Assembly (NCBI RefSeq): GCF_003545695.1 | Contig: NZ_QUZZ01000007.1 | Coordinates: forward strand, 248,001 to 312,000 | Direction of reading: 5' to 3' | DNA from: Taibaiella helva | Lineage (GTDB): Bacteria > Bacteroidota > Bacteroidia > Chitinophagales > Chitinophagaceae | DNA length: 64,000 nt | Shown: positions 17,716 to 25,874 of the stretch, in pieces | Layout: every line of letters begins with the position of its first letter | How positions within the stretch are numbered: position 1 is the stretch's first letter | Translations under genes and position numbers: made by a program | The notes under the pieces: model-generated | Seen by the model: the letters and a program-made list of their open reading frames with translations, nothing else | Database searches by the model: none | What the model was told of the DNA's origin: nothing

Positions 17716-18519
17716 ATGAACCCTCCTGTAAAGATCATTTGCCCTTATTGCTATTCTCCCGATCTCATCATGTACCTGGAAGGCTTGAGCAGCAGCAGCG
17801 CTGCCGGGGTTATGACCATGCCTGCGGGTAATGTGGACAACAATAATATGGAGCTGAAATGCAGTGCCTGCGGCCATGTCTTCAAGCCCGGCCAGGGCAA
17901 GTTGTCGCAGGAAGGTGGCAACTTGCAGCAGCCAGCTTTTGGTAGCAGTCCAGCCTCGATCCATCCCAACGATGCTTATATCCTTAACATGGTTAATACG
18001 CAGGGCAAGATTACGGCCATCAAGTATTGCTGCGATACCTATGGCTGGGGATTGAAGGAATCGAAAGAATATGTTGACCGCCTTACGGAGCCGGATCATG
18101 TTTCCGGAACGCCAGGTTCAATACCTGCGGGAAGTGGGCCCGATGCAGATGCGGTTATCGCTATACTGCAAAGCCAGGGCTTGCTGCAGGCGATCAAATA
18201 TGTAACGACGGGTACCAGCTGGAACCTGAGCCAGGGCAAGGCTTATATCGACCGCCTGATGAAGGAGCGGAATGTGGTGGCAAAAAAGGCCTGCTTTGTT
18301 GCAACGGCCTGCTATGGCGATGAAGATGCCCCCGAGGTAGTGCGGCTGCGTCGCTACCGGGACGAGGTGCTGTCTGGTTCGGTCGCCGGCAGAGCCTTTA
18401 TCCGGGCGTACTACAGGCTGTCGCCGCCGCTGGCCGCGTGGATTGCCCGCAGCACCAGTCGCAGGAATTGGGTACGGCGCTGCCTGCTATCGCCCTTGAT
18501 GGCGCGGATCGGTAAATAG
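17716..18519 (+). CDS. Zinc-ribbon / L7L12-like / CFI-box C-terminal protein
   Basis: A 267-residue cytosolic protein with a modular build. A zinc ribbon uses CPYC at residues 9-12 and CSAC near 54-57. Two related helical modules follow (around 90-125 and 140-180), each with a pattern I-x-A-I-K-Y ending in Y-[VI]-D-R-L, as in the ribosomal L7/L12 C-terminal-like motif. The tail begins KKACFVATACYGDEDAPEV and matches the short 'CFI-box' C-terminal domain, which has been noted at the ends of diverse bacterial proteins. The function is unknown. The ATG at 17716 is preferred over 17674 because the zinc ribbon then begins near the N-terminus. Confidence 0.83.
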   Translation: MNPPVKIICPYCYSPDLIMYLEGLSSSSAAGVMTMPAGNVDNNNMELKCSACGHVFKPGQGKLSQEGGNLQQPAFGSSPASIHPNDAYILNMVNTQGKITAIKYCCDTYGWGLKESKEYVDRLTEPDHVSGTPGSIPAGSGPDADAVIAILQSQGLLQAIKYVTTGTSWNLSQGKAYIDRLMKERNVVAKKACFVATACYGDEDAPEVVRLRRYRDEVLSGSVAGRAFIRAYYRLSPPLAAWIARSTSRRNWVRRCLLSPLMARIGK

Positions 18520-18588
18520 CGGCTATCTTGTAAAGTGTAAAGCGCTGCTGGCAGTGTACATTTTTGGTTAGGGTGATCTTCCGTTTTG

Positions 18589-18942
18589 CTACTCTTTTAT
18601 GCTTAAATCTTTATACTTGTCTTTGTTTTTCGATTCCACAATTCTAATTTTTTCAACTTCGCCGGATTCTGGATGCTTTTTATCTATATCGTACTCTTTA
18701 ATAATGTCCTTATTTCTTTTTATCTGCAAATATTGATCCATGTTTATCACCTGCGAGTAATTTAGGATAATAATCATAGCAGGTACAAGTTTCCCATATG
18801 TGGTTTGGGGGTCTTTCTCTAAATTGCCTTCGATAAGCCTGTGATCGGATATTATGCTCCTTCGGCCTATACTATCGATACTTTGAGCGTAAACGATGGT
18901 ACTCGAAAGTGCAAGGACGGATAAAAGCGCAATTGTCTTCAT
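18589..18942 (-). CDS. Small exported protein of unknown function
   Basis: A 117-residue protein with a clear signal peptide (MKTIALLSVLALSSTIVYAQ). The mature part is hydrophilic, rich in Lys, Asp and Ile, and carries no recognisable domain. Codon use is AT-richer than neighbours, as for the lipoprotein 56 bases upstream on the same strand, so the two may have been acquired together. It is probably periplasmic. Function unknown. Confidence 0.7.
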   Translation of the reverse strand: MKTIALLSVLALSSTIVYAQSIDSIGRRSIISDHRLIEGNLEKDPQTTYGKLVPAMIIILNYSQVINMDQYLQIKRNKDIIKEYDIDKKHPESGEVEKIRIVESKNKDKYKDLSIKE

Positions 18943-18998
18943 TCTTCAAATCTAATTAAAATCAGGCAGAGACTTCTGCCTGATTGAGTATATTAAAA

Positions 18999-19598
18999 CT
19001 ATACAATGTGCCTGAAGGTTATATTCAATAGCGGATTGAATGCGAGGTTATCCATATCAATGCCGCTATCGATAGGGAATTTGTCGTTACCCTCCATCTC
19101 AAAACGTTGGAACGGTATAAAGAACCACTGTCCATTCATTAGCCAAAATCTACCGGGGTACCAAAATCCATCCTTCCCAAGCACATGGCCGTAATAATAT
19201 TGGTCTCCTGTGGTAGGGTCTGTATATATCCCCCAATCCTGAACCTGATTGTCGTGGCTGTGATCGGGTTCCAATATTACGCCAATGCTTTCCATACCCG
19301 TGCCCGAAATAGTTGCATTTACCATAGTCATTTTTAAATAAGGGGCAAGTGGCTCTGTTGGGTTAAATACCTGCTGGAAAGCCACCAGTCGGGCAGGGTT
19401 TGTTGTCTTAACAGCGTTTGCTATCCAGTTTGCATAAGGGCCATCGGTAGGCATTTCACTCGTTGACGCGGTTGCTGACATCGTTTTTTTGTTATCGTCG
19501 ACAGCTGACTGCTGCATCTTACCGATTTGATTTTCTTTCTGGCATCCTATTGCGAAAGTGATGGTGAGGACTGCAAAAAAGATTGTTACTTTTTTCAT
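18999..19598 (-). CDS. Hypothetical lipoprotein
   Basis: A 199-residue predicted lipoprotein. The signal peptide ends in the lipobox AIGC (Cys19). The mature region has an unstructured Ser/Thr-rich linker and then a globular part containing many aromatic residues (PGRFWLMNGQWFFIPF). It may be a beta-rich periplasmic or surface protein. No domain was recognised. It begins the short minus-strand pair with 18589-18942 and lies next to a decayed gene region (19780-20073). Confidence 0.72.
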   Translation of the reverse strand: MKKVTIFFAVLTITFAIGCQKENQIGKMQQSAVDDNKKTMSATASTSEMPTDGPYANWIANAVKTTNPARLVAFQQVFNPTEPLAPYLKMTMVNATISGTGMESIGVILEPDHSHDNQVQDWGIYTDPTTGDQYYYGHVLGKDGFWYPGRFWLMNGQWFFIPFQRFEMEGNDKFPIDSGIDMDNLAFNPLLNITFRHIV

Positions 19599-19779
19599 TT
19601 TTAATTGTGGGTTTTGAAGTTAAAAAAGCTTTGCAATATTAAAATATGTATTATTCGATTGCTACAGGTTTTCGCCAGCAATCTATCTCGGCTTTCTCGC
19701 CTCGACAAATACATCTGACGTCCTGATGTACCAAAGATATACGTCTCCTTTTCGGACTTAAATCATTGTTGGAACTTAT

Positions 19780-20073
19780 TTATTCATCGTCTTTCTGTTT
19801 GCTCGATACTGCTCTTTTAGCATCCGCCCAAGTTTTGTTAGTAGCCTTTTGTTGCCGCCTTGGTTCTTAATTGCGCGAAGGTTCTTTTACCTCTTTTGGT
19901 GCGGGTATTTCTGTAGGTTCTTTTTTTCTAAGGCAAAATAACGACGAGGTTTTCGTGGGGTCTATACCTAGCGGTAAGTATATTTGTTGTACTGGTGCAA
20001 AAAACCTGTTTTGAGATGGGGAAACAAACAGAAACTTAATTGAGAAAGGATATGCAGTCGGAATCGTGCTAGC
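19780..20073 (-). pseudogene. Decayed C-terminal gene fragment
   Basis: On the minus strand one frame reads as protein across almost 100 codons, with a TAA at 19867-19869 inside it and TAA at 19780. The part before the inner stop includes APVQQIYLPLGIDPTKT and KEPTEIPAPKEVKEPS; the part after it, EPRRQQKATNKTWADAKR, continues in phase. There is no ATG, and a stop precedes the frame at 20074. It looks like the hydrophilic C-terminus of a dead gene with a point stop and lost 5' part. No family was identified. The remaining bases of the 19599-20170 gap show nothing else. Confidence 0.45.
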
Positions 20074-20170
20074 TTATATTGCCCGTACAACAGGGGGTAT
20101 TATTGAAGCAGGTTTTAGTTCTTTTGGCATTCGAGGCCAGCTAATTCAGCGCTTTCCGAATTGCCTGAAA

Positions 20171-20219
20171 GCCCCTGACGAGAAGTCAAGTTTTCAAAAC
20201 CTGACTTCTCGTCAGGGGC
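20171..20219. repeat. Long near-perfect inverted repeat (18-bp arms)
   Basis: GCCCCTGACGAGAAGTCA at 20171-20188 is exactly complementary to 20202-20219. The 13-base centre holds a further GTTTT/AAAAC pairing, so the whole 49 bases can fold into one stem. It lies 71 bases beyond the end of the DUF2911 gene, just outside a conventional terminator hairpin. It may be a second terminator, or the footprint of a mobile element. Confidence 0.75.
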
Positions 20220-20224
20220 AGAAA

Positions 20225-20263
20225 ATATAAACGCCCTCCGGGTGATCCGGAGGGCGTTTATAT
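20225..20263 (-). terminator. Terminator hairpin after the DUF2911 gene
   Basis: ATATAAACGCCCTCCGG at 20225-20241 pairs perfectly with 20247-20263 around a 5-base loop. It stands 27 bases downstream of the DUF2911 stop codon, and the A/T-rich base of the stem gives a U-rich run in the minus-strand transcript. It can act in both directions. Confidence 0.8.
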
Positions 20264-20290
20264 CGATACGACATAAAATCGTACGACGTA

Positions 20291-20812
20291 TTATTTTTTC
20301 TTCATCGGTACAGAAACCGATACATTATCCCATTTGAAGGTCAGCGCATTTTTGCCGGGCTCGATCACCAGGGCTTCCTGCACGCTACTCAGCTTTTCTA
20401 CCTTGGCGCGTATTGTAGCGACGTTCTTGCTCTTATTGGCTTCGTATTCAGAAGCGCCTTTTTGTGCCGGCTGTCCGTTCAGGATCACGGTCCAATGCTC
20501 TTTTTCAGGAATAGTGAACAGGGAATAAGTGCCTTTGGGAACGGTAACGCCGCCAAACAGTACATCGGTATTAAACGTAATGTCGGTAGACATATTGGCG
20601 CCGGTACGCCATACTTCGCCATAGGGTACGAGCTTGCCGAAGATCTCGCGGCCCCGTTTGGAGGGCTGGCCGTAGCTGATTTCTGCGATATCGTTCTTAG
20701 CTGTTACGCGTGGGCTTTTGGGTGCGCCTTGTTCATGTTTCATTTCCTGCGCCGGCGCCTGGAGCACTGCAGCAGTCATCAATAAAGTACAGAAAGCAGC
20801 GATCTTTCTCAT
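20291..20812 (-). CDS. DUF2911 domain-containing exported protein
   Basis: A 173-residue periplasmic or outer-membrane-associated protein. A signal peptide ends near residue 21 (AVLQAPAQ), and the rest fits the DUF2911 family: AEISYGQPSKRGREIFG, VPYGEVWRTGAN, ITFNTDVLFGG and VPKGTYSLFTIP are typical blocks. The family is widespread in Bacteroidota and its function is unknown. It is followed by a strong terminator and stands alone on its strand. Confidence 0.9.
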   Translation of the reverse strand: MRKIAAFCTLLMTAAVLQAPAQEMKHEQGAPKSPRVTAKNDIAEISYGQPSKRGREIFGKLVPYGEVWRTGANMSTDITFNTDVLFGGVTVPKGTYSLFTIPEKEHWTVILNGQPAQKGASEYEANKSKNVATIRAKVEKLSSVQEALVIEPGKNALTFKWDNVSVSVPMKKK

Positions 20813-20936
20813 AGGTATTTGTTTTTTAGCTGGTTAAATGTCCCGTAAAGATAATGGCGTTTCAGGATATGTCCTGTTAACGAAAGCTTATTTCAGCCAT
20901 GCTAACAAGCGGCTTGTATGTTGGCATTAAAGCTGC

Positions 20937-21566
20937 TCAACCTTGCTTTACCGGTTCTCTGAGGATCGTCCGCAATTTATCGGGACTGGTTTTCCTGAAA
21001 TCGGACAGGTAGATCTCGTGGTGCAGCCCATTGCGCTCCAGGCGGTAATCGGACATAAAAGCCTGCATCTGCTTCAGCGATTGGGGCTCATTGGCAAAGG
21101 GGCCGCGATGCAGCTGCTGCACACATAGCCCTTCGTGCATGCGGTACAGAGATACGGCTTGCAGACCGGGTAAAGGCTTTTTCCTTATCACCTGTTCCCT
21201 GGCCTTTTCCACCGTTTCATTGTCGATGGTTTCCGGCATACGGATCAGGAGCCGGAAAAACCATTCGCTGCGGGGTACTTCCTGCGGAGTGCTGTCGGCA
21301 GTCCGACTGCCAAAGCGTGCTTCATCAAACCACCACAAGCCTTCAAGCCTGGGCACTACAAAGTCGGCGCCCTGTGCTTTATAGGTAAATTTGATGGCAT
21401 AGGCTATGCTGTAGAGGACTTGTATGCATTCAGCGAAAGGAGCGTCATCGGGATCGCCCCGGCCTTCGATTGACAGGTAAACAGCAGGTTCGATGTGTAT
21501 CAGCTCGGGCTGTTCCTTTGCGGTATAGTAATTCCGGTACTGCCGGGTAAAATCAGTCTTTGTCAT
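20937..21566 (-). CDS. GyrI-like small-molecule-binding protein
   Basis: A 209-residue cytosolic protein of the GyrI-like (AraC effector-binding) fold. Typical blocks are IEPAVYLSIEGRGDPDD near residues 27-42, YSIAYAIKF and LEGLWWFDEA, then a second half with QLHRGPFANEPQSLKQM. It lacks a DNA-binding domain, as in the stand-alone subgroup that may bind or hydrolyse small toxic compounds. It precedes a DinB gene on the same strand (64 bases), which could be co-transcribed. Confidence 0.88.
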   Translation of the reverse strand: MTKTDFTRQYRNYYTAKEQPELIHIEPAVYLSIEGRGDPDDAPFAECIQVLYSIAYAIKFTYKAQGADFVVPRLEGLWWFDEARFGSRTADSTPQEVPRSEWFFRLLIRMPETIDNETVEKAREQVIRKKPLPGLQAVSLYRMHEGLCVQQLHRGPFANEPQSLKQMQAFMSDYRLERNGLHHEIYLSDFRKTSPDKLRTILREPVKQG

Positions 21567-21630
21567 GATGTCTGTTTAGCCATAGAAGCGGCCGTAGCGT
21601 TCCGGTCCGCCTCCATGGTTAGTATAAAGT

Positions 21631-22128
21631 TTAGAAATTCATCTCGTCGGCGCTGGGTCCGTAGCTGCCGGGGATGGGAATATCGAGCAGGCGCAGAAAG
21701 ACACCCATCTGTGCCCGGTGATGTGTGACCTGGTTCAGCGCCATGCGGATCGTTTCGGCCTTGCTGGTGGTGCTGTAGACCTCTTCGCCGTTGCGCAGCG
21801 TCCAGGGATCGTCCATCTTGCCTTCATTTTCTTCTTTAAGCTCGGAGAAGCCATCTTTCAGGGAAGCCTCGAACAGGCTCATCAGCTCTGCTGTGTTTGC
21901 AATCTTGGGTGGGTCGTAAGGGGCGGTAGCGAAGTCGAGACCATCGGTAGTGATGGCCATGGTGATCCAGGTGGGCAACTCCGCGATGTGGGTAGACAGC
22001 TGCTTAATGGTCATACTTTTGGGATGCGGCTTCCAGTCGTATTTGTCGTCGGGAATGCGTTCCAGCATCTTGCGGGTTACAACGGATTCTTGTTCGAGTT
22101 CTTTTCGGAACATGGAGATCATTGACAT
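21631..22128 (-). CDS. DinB family protein
   Basis: A 165-residue DinB-fold four-helix bundle. It has the helix-1 pattern with ERIPDDKYDWKPHPKSMTI, a conserved His in LSTHIAELPTWI and the C-terminal pair in NQVTHHRAQMGVFL, the usual metal ligands. The three histidine positions are typical for damage-inducible DinB proteins, which probably act as thiol transferases. It stands alone or is read together with the GyrI-like gene downstream. It is the second of three DinB-fold genes in the window. Confidence 0.9.
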   Translation of the reverse strand: MSMISMFRKELEQESVVTRKMLERIPDDKYDWKPHPKSMTIKQLSTHIAELPTWITMAITTDGLDFATAPYDPPKIANTAELMSLFEASLKDGFSELKEENEGKMDDPWTLRNGEEVYSTTSKAETIRMALNQVTHHRAQMGVFLRLLDIPIPGSYGPSADEMNF

Positions 22129-22445
22129 AAGGCGTTTTTTTGTTTTGCTGGAACAAAATAAGCGCCGTCCACTGACAACAGTATGGCAGTCCTTTTTTCA
22201 GCCGGAAAAAAATATGCGACGCGTCCCGGCTGGCCGATGTGGGCCGGGTATAGCCGCCGTTCCCGCCGTTATGCGTCCCGACCGGCTTGCCGTGCAAGGG
22301 AGAGCGGGCTCCGCAGGAGCCAAAGGTTTGTCGCAGGATGAGCAAGCTTATCCTTGCCCCGTAGGGGCAAAACAGTGAGGGCGTGTCCGATCGCTATGCA
22401 TGCCGGCCAGAACGGCGGGCAATAAAAACAATCTGAAAAAGGGGA
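22129..22445. other. Intergenic region with short REP-like hairpins
   Basis: No gene is supported in this 317-base gap. It contains two compact palindromes that look like dispersed extragenic repeats: GGCTCCGCAGGAGCC at 22307-22321 and TTGCCCCGTAGGGGCAA at 22354-22370. Both are perfect apart from a short loop. They could serve as weak terminators for the gene at 22446-23414, which reads toward them. Confidence 0.6.
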
Positions 22446-23414
22446 TCAGCGATAGGCCAGGGCGATCTGCAGCAGGGCTTCGGGGTCCGATACGGCATCT
22501 TTTACGGGATGGAGGCGCTGCGTATCGAGGCTGCTATCTGTAAAATACATTTCGGCAGGAATTTCCGGCAGCTTGCCAAACAAGGTGGCATAGAGCTGTA
22601 CAGCAGCCATAAAGCCGGAATCGTTAAGCAGGTGTAAGGTCAGGCTGCCATGGCGCAGGCGATCTTCGCCGTTGACCAGGTAACGGTACCCGCTTTCGCC
22701 TTCATAGGCGGCATTAATGGCTTCGGCCACGCGGTAAAGCTTGGTATTGTTATGCTCGGTGATGACCTCCCGGTTCACTTTCAGAATATTATCGTAGAGT
22801 TTCCTGAACTCGCCCTGGTTACGTACAAAGTCGCGGGAGGGGGCCATTTCATATACCAGGAACACGGCGCCGGGGCTGTTTTGCTTAATCAGCGACATGA
22901 GCTTCCGGACGGATGCTTTGTACTCTTCTGAATTGTTGGTAACCACGGGCGTCCTTTCCTGGAGCACGACATAGTCGAAATAGTTACCATCGGGATCATT
23001 CTTTGCACAGGCCTCGTCGAGCTGTTTCCTGTGGTCCTTGTAGATGTCCAGCAGCGAAATGCCCATTTCCACCACCTGCTCTTCTTTGATCGGGATATTG
23101 TTGAAACGGCACAGGCTGGAAAACAGCGAGGGGATGCTGATATAATACCGGATATGGCTATTGCCCACAAAGAAGATCCTTTTCGGGCCTTTGGCCTCGG
23201 GCGCTATTACCGCCGGGGCCTGGGGTATTGCCGGTGACAGGAATCCTTTCTGCCCTCCGGCGGGTACCGAAACCGGCCTTTCGCAGGAAAAAAGAAATAA
23301 CGCTATGATGCAAAGCCATCCGAAGCGCCTTACAGGGCAAGCTCTGTCGATCCGTTTGAGATGCAGCACGATAAGATTGAAATGAGAATGTTTTTTGTCT
23401 GGTCTTCCGGTCAA
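22446..23414 (-). CDS. SGNH/GDSL-like lipoprotein
   Basis: A 322-residue predicted lipoprotein. The N-terminus has a hydrophobic segment and a lipobox LFSC near residue 44. After a Pro/Ala-rich linker comes FFVGNSHIRYY, the first block of an SGNH-type hydrolase with GNS in place of GDS, and later FDYVVLQERTPV and GSLTLHLLNDSGFMAA, which would supply the later catalytic positions. It would act at the cell surface or periplasm, possibly as an esterase. The exact start is uncertain since the region before the hydrophobic segment is long. Confidence 0.7.
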   Translation of the reverse strand: MTGRPDKKHSHFNLIVLHLKRIDRACPVRRFGWLCIIALFLFSCERPVSVPAGGQKGFLSPAIPQAPAVIAPEAKGPKRIFFVGNSHIRYYISIPSLFSSLCRFNNIPIKEEQVVEMGISLLDIYKDHRKQLDEACAKNDPDGNYFDYVVLQERTPVVTNNSEEYKASVRKLMSLIKQNSPGAVFLVYEMAPSRDFVRNQGEFRKLYDNILKVNREVITEHNNTKLYRVAEAINAAYEGESGYRYLVNGEDRLRHGSLTLHLLNDSGFMAAVQLYATLFGKLPEIPAEMYFTDSSLDTQRLHPVKDAVSDPEALLQIALAYR

Positions 23415-23507
23415 TGAAGGGAAGCTTGGTCAGAAGCAAAGGTACTATTATATACAGGAACAAAAATCCGCTCCTGCATTATCATGCAGGCCTTTCGCGC
23501 TGCTCTT

Positions 23508-23693
23508 TTAAGAGACTTCTTCAGCATACCTTTCGTATACGGCAGCTGGCAGGTTAAAGTATTTCAGCGCTTCAGGAAGGGTCATCAGTCCCCGTTCTAT
23601 AAAGGATCTGGCCAGGCGTACGGTTGCCCTGATGTCTTCGGCCCCGTCGCATTCATCCCTATGCCGCCGGTTTTGCTCGTCGTTATGGTCCAT
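23508..23693 (-). CDS. Small helical protein (61 aa)
   Basis: A 61-residue protein, charged in its first half and ending in LMTLPEALKYFNLPAAVYERY, which reads like a short helix-turn-helix or addiction-module tail. It is 19 bases downstream of another small gene on the same strand, and both could be one transcript. No family was assigned. Its small size limits confidence. Confidence 0.5.
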   Translation of the reverse strand: MDHNDEQNRRHRDECDGAEDIRATVRLARSFIERGLMTLPEALKYFNLPAAVYERYAEEVS

Positions 23694-23712
23694 ATAATAA
23701 TGCTCCTGCAGA

Positions 23713-23985
23713 TTATCTTCCCACTACATAAAGTCTCGGCAGCATAGAACCCCCGGCAGCATACCACTTGAGATCGACGATGGTCCAGGTATGGGGGAGC
23801 ATATCGGTATTTACCTTTCCCTGCAGCAGCGAAATGATATAGGCTTCGTCGAAAGAATGACCGACACCGGGTAATGCGGGGTAAGCCCAGTCGATGGAAA
23901 ATACATGATTATCCTGGAAATAATCATGGTAGCCCTCGATCAAATGGGCATGCTCGGGTGCGGAAAGCGATAATTCAAAAATCAT
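23713..23985 (-). CDS. Small hypothetical protein (90 aa)
   Basis: A 90-residue soluble protein with no signal peptide. The sequence is well balanced and rich in aromatic residues (YHDYFQDNHVFSIDWAYPAL, then HTWTIVDLKWYAAGG), which suggests a folded domain and not a shadow frame. It is followed after 19 bases by the 61-residue gene, so the pair may be an operon. No family recognised; with the next gene it has the size layout of a toxin-antitoxin or immunity pair, but nothing else supports that. Confidence 0.55.
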   Translation of the reverse strand: MIFELSLSAPEHAHLIEGYHDYFQDNHVFSIDWAYPALPGVGHSFDEAYIISLLQGKVNTDMLPHTWTIVDLKWYAAGGSMLPRLYVVGR

Positions 23986-24131
23986 ATCCTAAAAATAAAG
24001 AAAAAAAAGAGCGGGCGCTTTATTTGCCGCTGAAATTTACATTTTAACAGCGATAACGCTATCTTACTGCTCAAACATCTGTTGCCGTTAATTGTTGTTT
24101 CGTTATTTTTATATTCACTAAAAGGAAAGCG

Positions 24132-24590
24132 ATGAGTGCAGCACATTTTACAAGCGTTGAAGCGCAAATGCTGATCCGGAAGCCCGCCGCCGAGGTTTAT
24201 CAGGCTTTCATAGATCCGGCCATAACCACGCACTTCTGGTTTACACATGCCAGTGGCATGCTGGAAGAAGGAAAAACAGTAACCTGGGAATGGCGCATGT
24301 ACCAGGTGTCGACCGAAGTGAAGGTGAGGGAGCTGGTACCCGGCCGGAAAATCGTCATAGAGTGGCAGGACCCGCCGGTTACCGTCGAATTTACTTTCGA
24401 TGCCCAAACGGAGAATACGACTTATGTGGTGATCCGGAATTACGGCTTCAGGGAGCAGGGCGATGAGCTGGTCAGGGCGATCAACGACAATACCGGCGGC
24501 TTTACTACAGTGCTCGACGGGCTTAAGGCCTATCTCGAGCATGGTATCGAGCTCAACCTTGTTGCGGATAAGTTTATACGGAAACCCTGA
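24132..24590 (+). CDS. SRPBCC (AHSA1/START-like) protein
   Basis: A 152-residue SRPBCC-fold protein. The blocks typical of the family are RKPAAEVYQAFIDP, ITTHFWFTHASG, VTWEWRMYQV and a closing helix AYLEHGIELNLV. Such proteins form a deep hydrophobic ligand pocket; the ligand here is unknown. It stands alone between convergent and divergent neighbours, and is followed by an inverted repeat at 24631-24663. Confidence 0.9.
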   Translation: MSAAHFTSVEAQMLIRKPAAEVYQAFIDPAITTHFWFTHASGMLEEGKTVTWEWRMYQVSTEVKVRELVPGRKIVIEWQDPPVTVEFTFDAQTENTTYVVIRNYGFREQGDELVRAINDNTGGFTTVLDGLKAYLEHGIELNLVADKFIRKP

Positions 24591-24630
24591 CGGAAACCGA
24601 TACTGTTCTAATACAATGCACCATAAAATA

Positions 24631-24663
24631 AGACCTGTAAGCGCTTCAATGTCTTACAGGCCT
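24631..24663 (+). terminator. Hairpin after the SRPBCC gene
   Basis: AGACCTGTAAG and CTTACAGGCCT form an 11-bp stem with one mismatch around an 11-base loop, 40 bases after the stop codon of the SRPBCC gene. A probable transcription terminator, although no clear T-run follows. Confidence 0.5.
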
Positions 24664-24677
24664 GCTATGATAAATAG

Positions 24678-24760
24678 TATCCAAAAAGCCGGGGCGGCGT
24701 AAGGCAAGGCTCCCCCAAGCCAATTCCTTAACCTGCCGGCCCACGGCTTTTTTATGGATA
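24678..24760 (+). ncRNA. Candidate structured leader upstream of the methyltransferase
   Basis: These 83 bases can fold into one long bulged hairpin: TATCC pairs with GGATA at the base, AAAAAGCCG with CGGCTTTTT, then GGG with CCC, GGC with GCC and TAAGG with CCTTA, and a tip GGCT-CCCCCA-AGCC. It ends 28 bases before the methyltransferase start codon and is distinct from the preceding terminator. The GCC...GGCTTTTTT half may also act as an attenuator. I recognise no known riboswitch. Confidence 0.45.
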
Positions 24761-24788
24761 CATCTCTTAATTTATTCTTCAATCTTTT

Positions 24789-25415
24789 ATGGACAACAAT
24801 TCCATAGCCGTAGGGGTGTTTGATAAACAAGCCCGTAACTACCAGGACAAATACATGGATCAAAGCCTCTACAGCAGCACACTTGATCTGTTTTGCAATG
24901 CCTTGCCTCCCGGCGAAGCTGCTGTGCTGGACATTGCCTGCGGGCCCGGCAATATTACCCGGTACCTCCTGCAGCAAAGGCCCGATCTGCGGCTGCTGGG
25001 GCTCGACCTGGCGCCTGCTATGCTGGACCTGGCCAGGGACAACAATCCAAAGGCTGCTTTCGCGCAAATGGACTGCCGCGATATTGCCCAGCTCAACGAC
25101 CGGTACCACGGGATCGTTTGCGGCTTTGCATTTCCTTACCTGAACCGGGACGAAGCGCTGAAGCTGATCGCCGATGCCGCTGCTTTATTGCTGCCCGGGG
25201 GCATCCTTTACCTCAGCACCATCGAAGGCCCCTACAGCAGCTCCGGACCTTATACTTCCTCTAACGGTACCGAGGTGTATATGCATTACTACGAGGCGGC
25301 CGACCTGGTACCGGCAATGGAAGCTGCAGGCTTTGAGCTGTTTCATCAGCAGCAGCAATCTTCTCCCGGCCCGATGGGAACATCCGACCTGATCCTGGTC
25401 GCCCGCAAACAATAG
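24789..25415 (+). CDS. Class I SAM-dependent methyltransferase
   Basis: A 208-residue methyltransferase with a Rossmann core. SAM-binding motif I is VLDIACGPGNITRYL (about residues 45-59), followed by LLGLDLAPAMLDLA (motif II) and a MDCRDIAQL segment. The N-terminal FDKQARNYQDKYMD block is typical of the small-molecule methyltransferase group; substrate unknown. It is preceded by an unusually structured leader (24678-24760). No partners in the same operon. Confidence 0.9.
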   Translation: MDNNSIAVGVFDKQARNYQDKYMDQSLYSSTLDLFCNALPPGEAAVLDIACGPGNITRYLLQQRPDLRLLGLDLAPAMLDLARDNNPKAAFAQMDCRDIAQLNDRYHGIVCGFAFPYLNRDEALKLIADAAALLLPGGILYLSTIEGPYSSSGPYTSSNGTEVYMHYYEAADLVPAMEAAGFELFHQQQQSSPGPMGTSDLILVARKQ

Positions 25416-25423
25416 CGATACGC

Positions 25424-25783
25424 TCAGGGGCGCAGGATACCGGCTTCTTCAGGATGTATCCTTATCGCAGCATCCCGTTTCCGCAGGCGGGCACTGCCCT
25501 GCTTTTTAAAGGGCCAGAGGGCAATCTGTCCGCCGGCATCCGGGTAGAAGAGGTACAGGATATCATCGTCCCCCAGCGGGTATTGCGCCATGAAATCGTG
25601 CAGAATATCTGTCATTGCCGAAAGTGTCAGAGTAGCTGCTGCATCGATCGTAATGAGCTCCCTGCAGGCATATAGATCATCGGCTACCGGCTGCAAACAG
25701 CTGATCAGCTGTTCTGATCGCTGCGGGCCGTCCAGCTTATGATAGACCAGGTATTGCATAGAAGCAGGCTTTGAAGGTTTCAT
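25424..25783 (-). CDS. Hypothetical cytosolic protein (119 aa)
   Basis: A 119-residue protein without signal or membrane segment. It contains a regular, folded-looking sequence (MQYLVYHKLDGPQRSEQL, then DDDILYLFYPDAGGQIALW) but no domain I can name. An alternative start is the ATG at 25759. It converges with the methyltransferase gene, 8 bases apart. Function unknown. Confidence 0.65.
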   Translation of the reverse strand: MKPSKPASMQYLVYHKLDGPQRSEQLISCLQPVADDLYACRELITIDAAATLTLSAMTDILHDFMAQYPLGDDDILYLFYPDAGGQIALWPFKKQGSARLRKRDAAIRIHPEEAGILRP

Positions 25784-25874
25784 TCAAAATTAACGTCCTG
25801 CCTGATGCGTTACCGGGATTTTCGATGAGTCCCGCGGTTTTTTCTACCAAACCTGCTTTTCGCTGTATTCTGCA

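Noticed and set aside
17518-18099. N-terminal extension of the TonB receptor
   Set aside because: It lies antisense to the zinc-ribbon gene and the real signal peptide starts at 17517.
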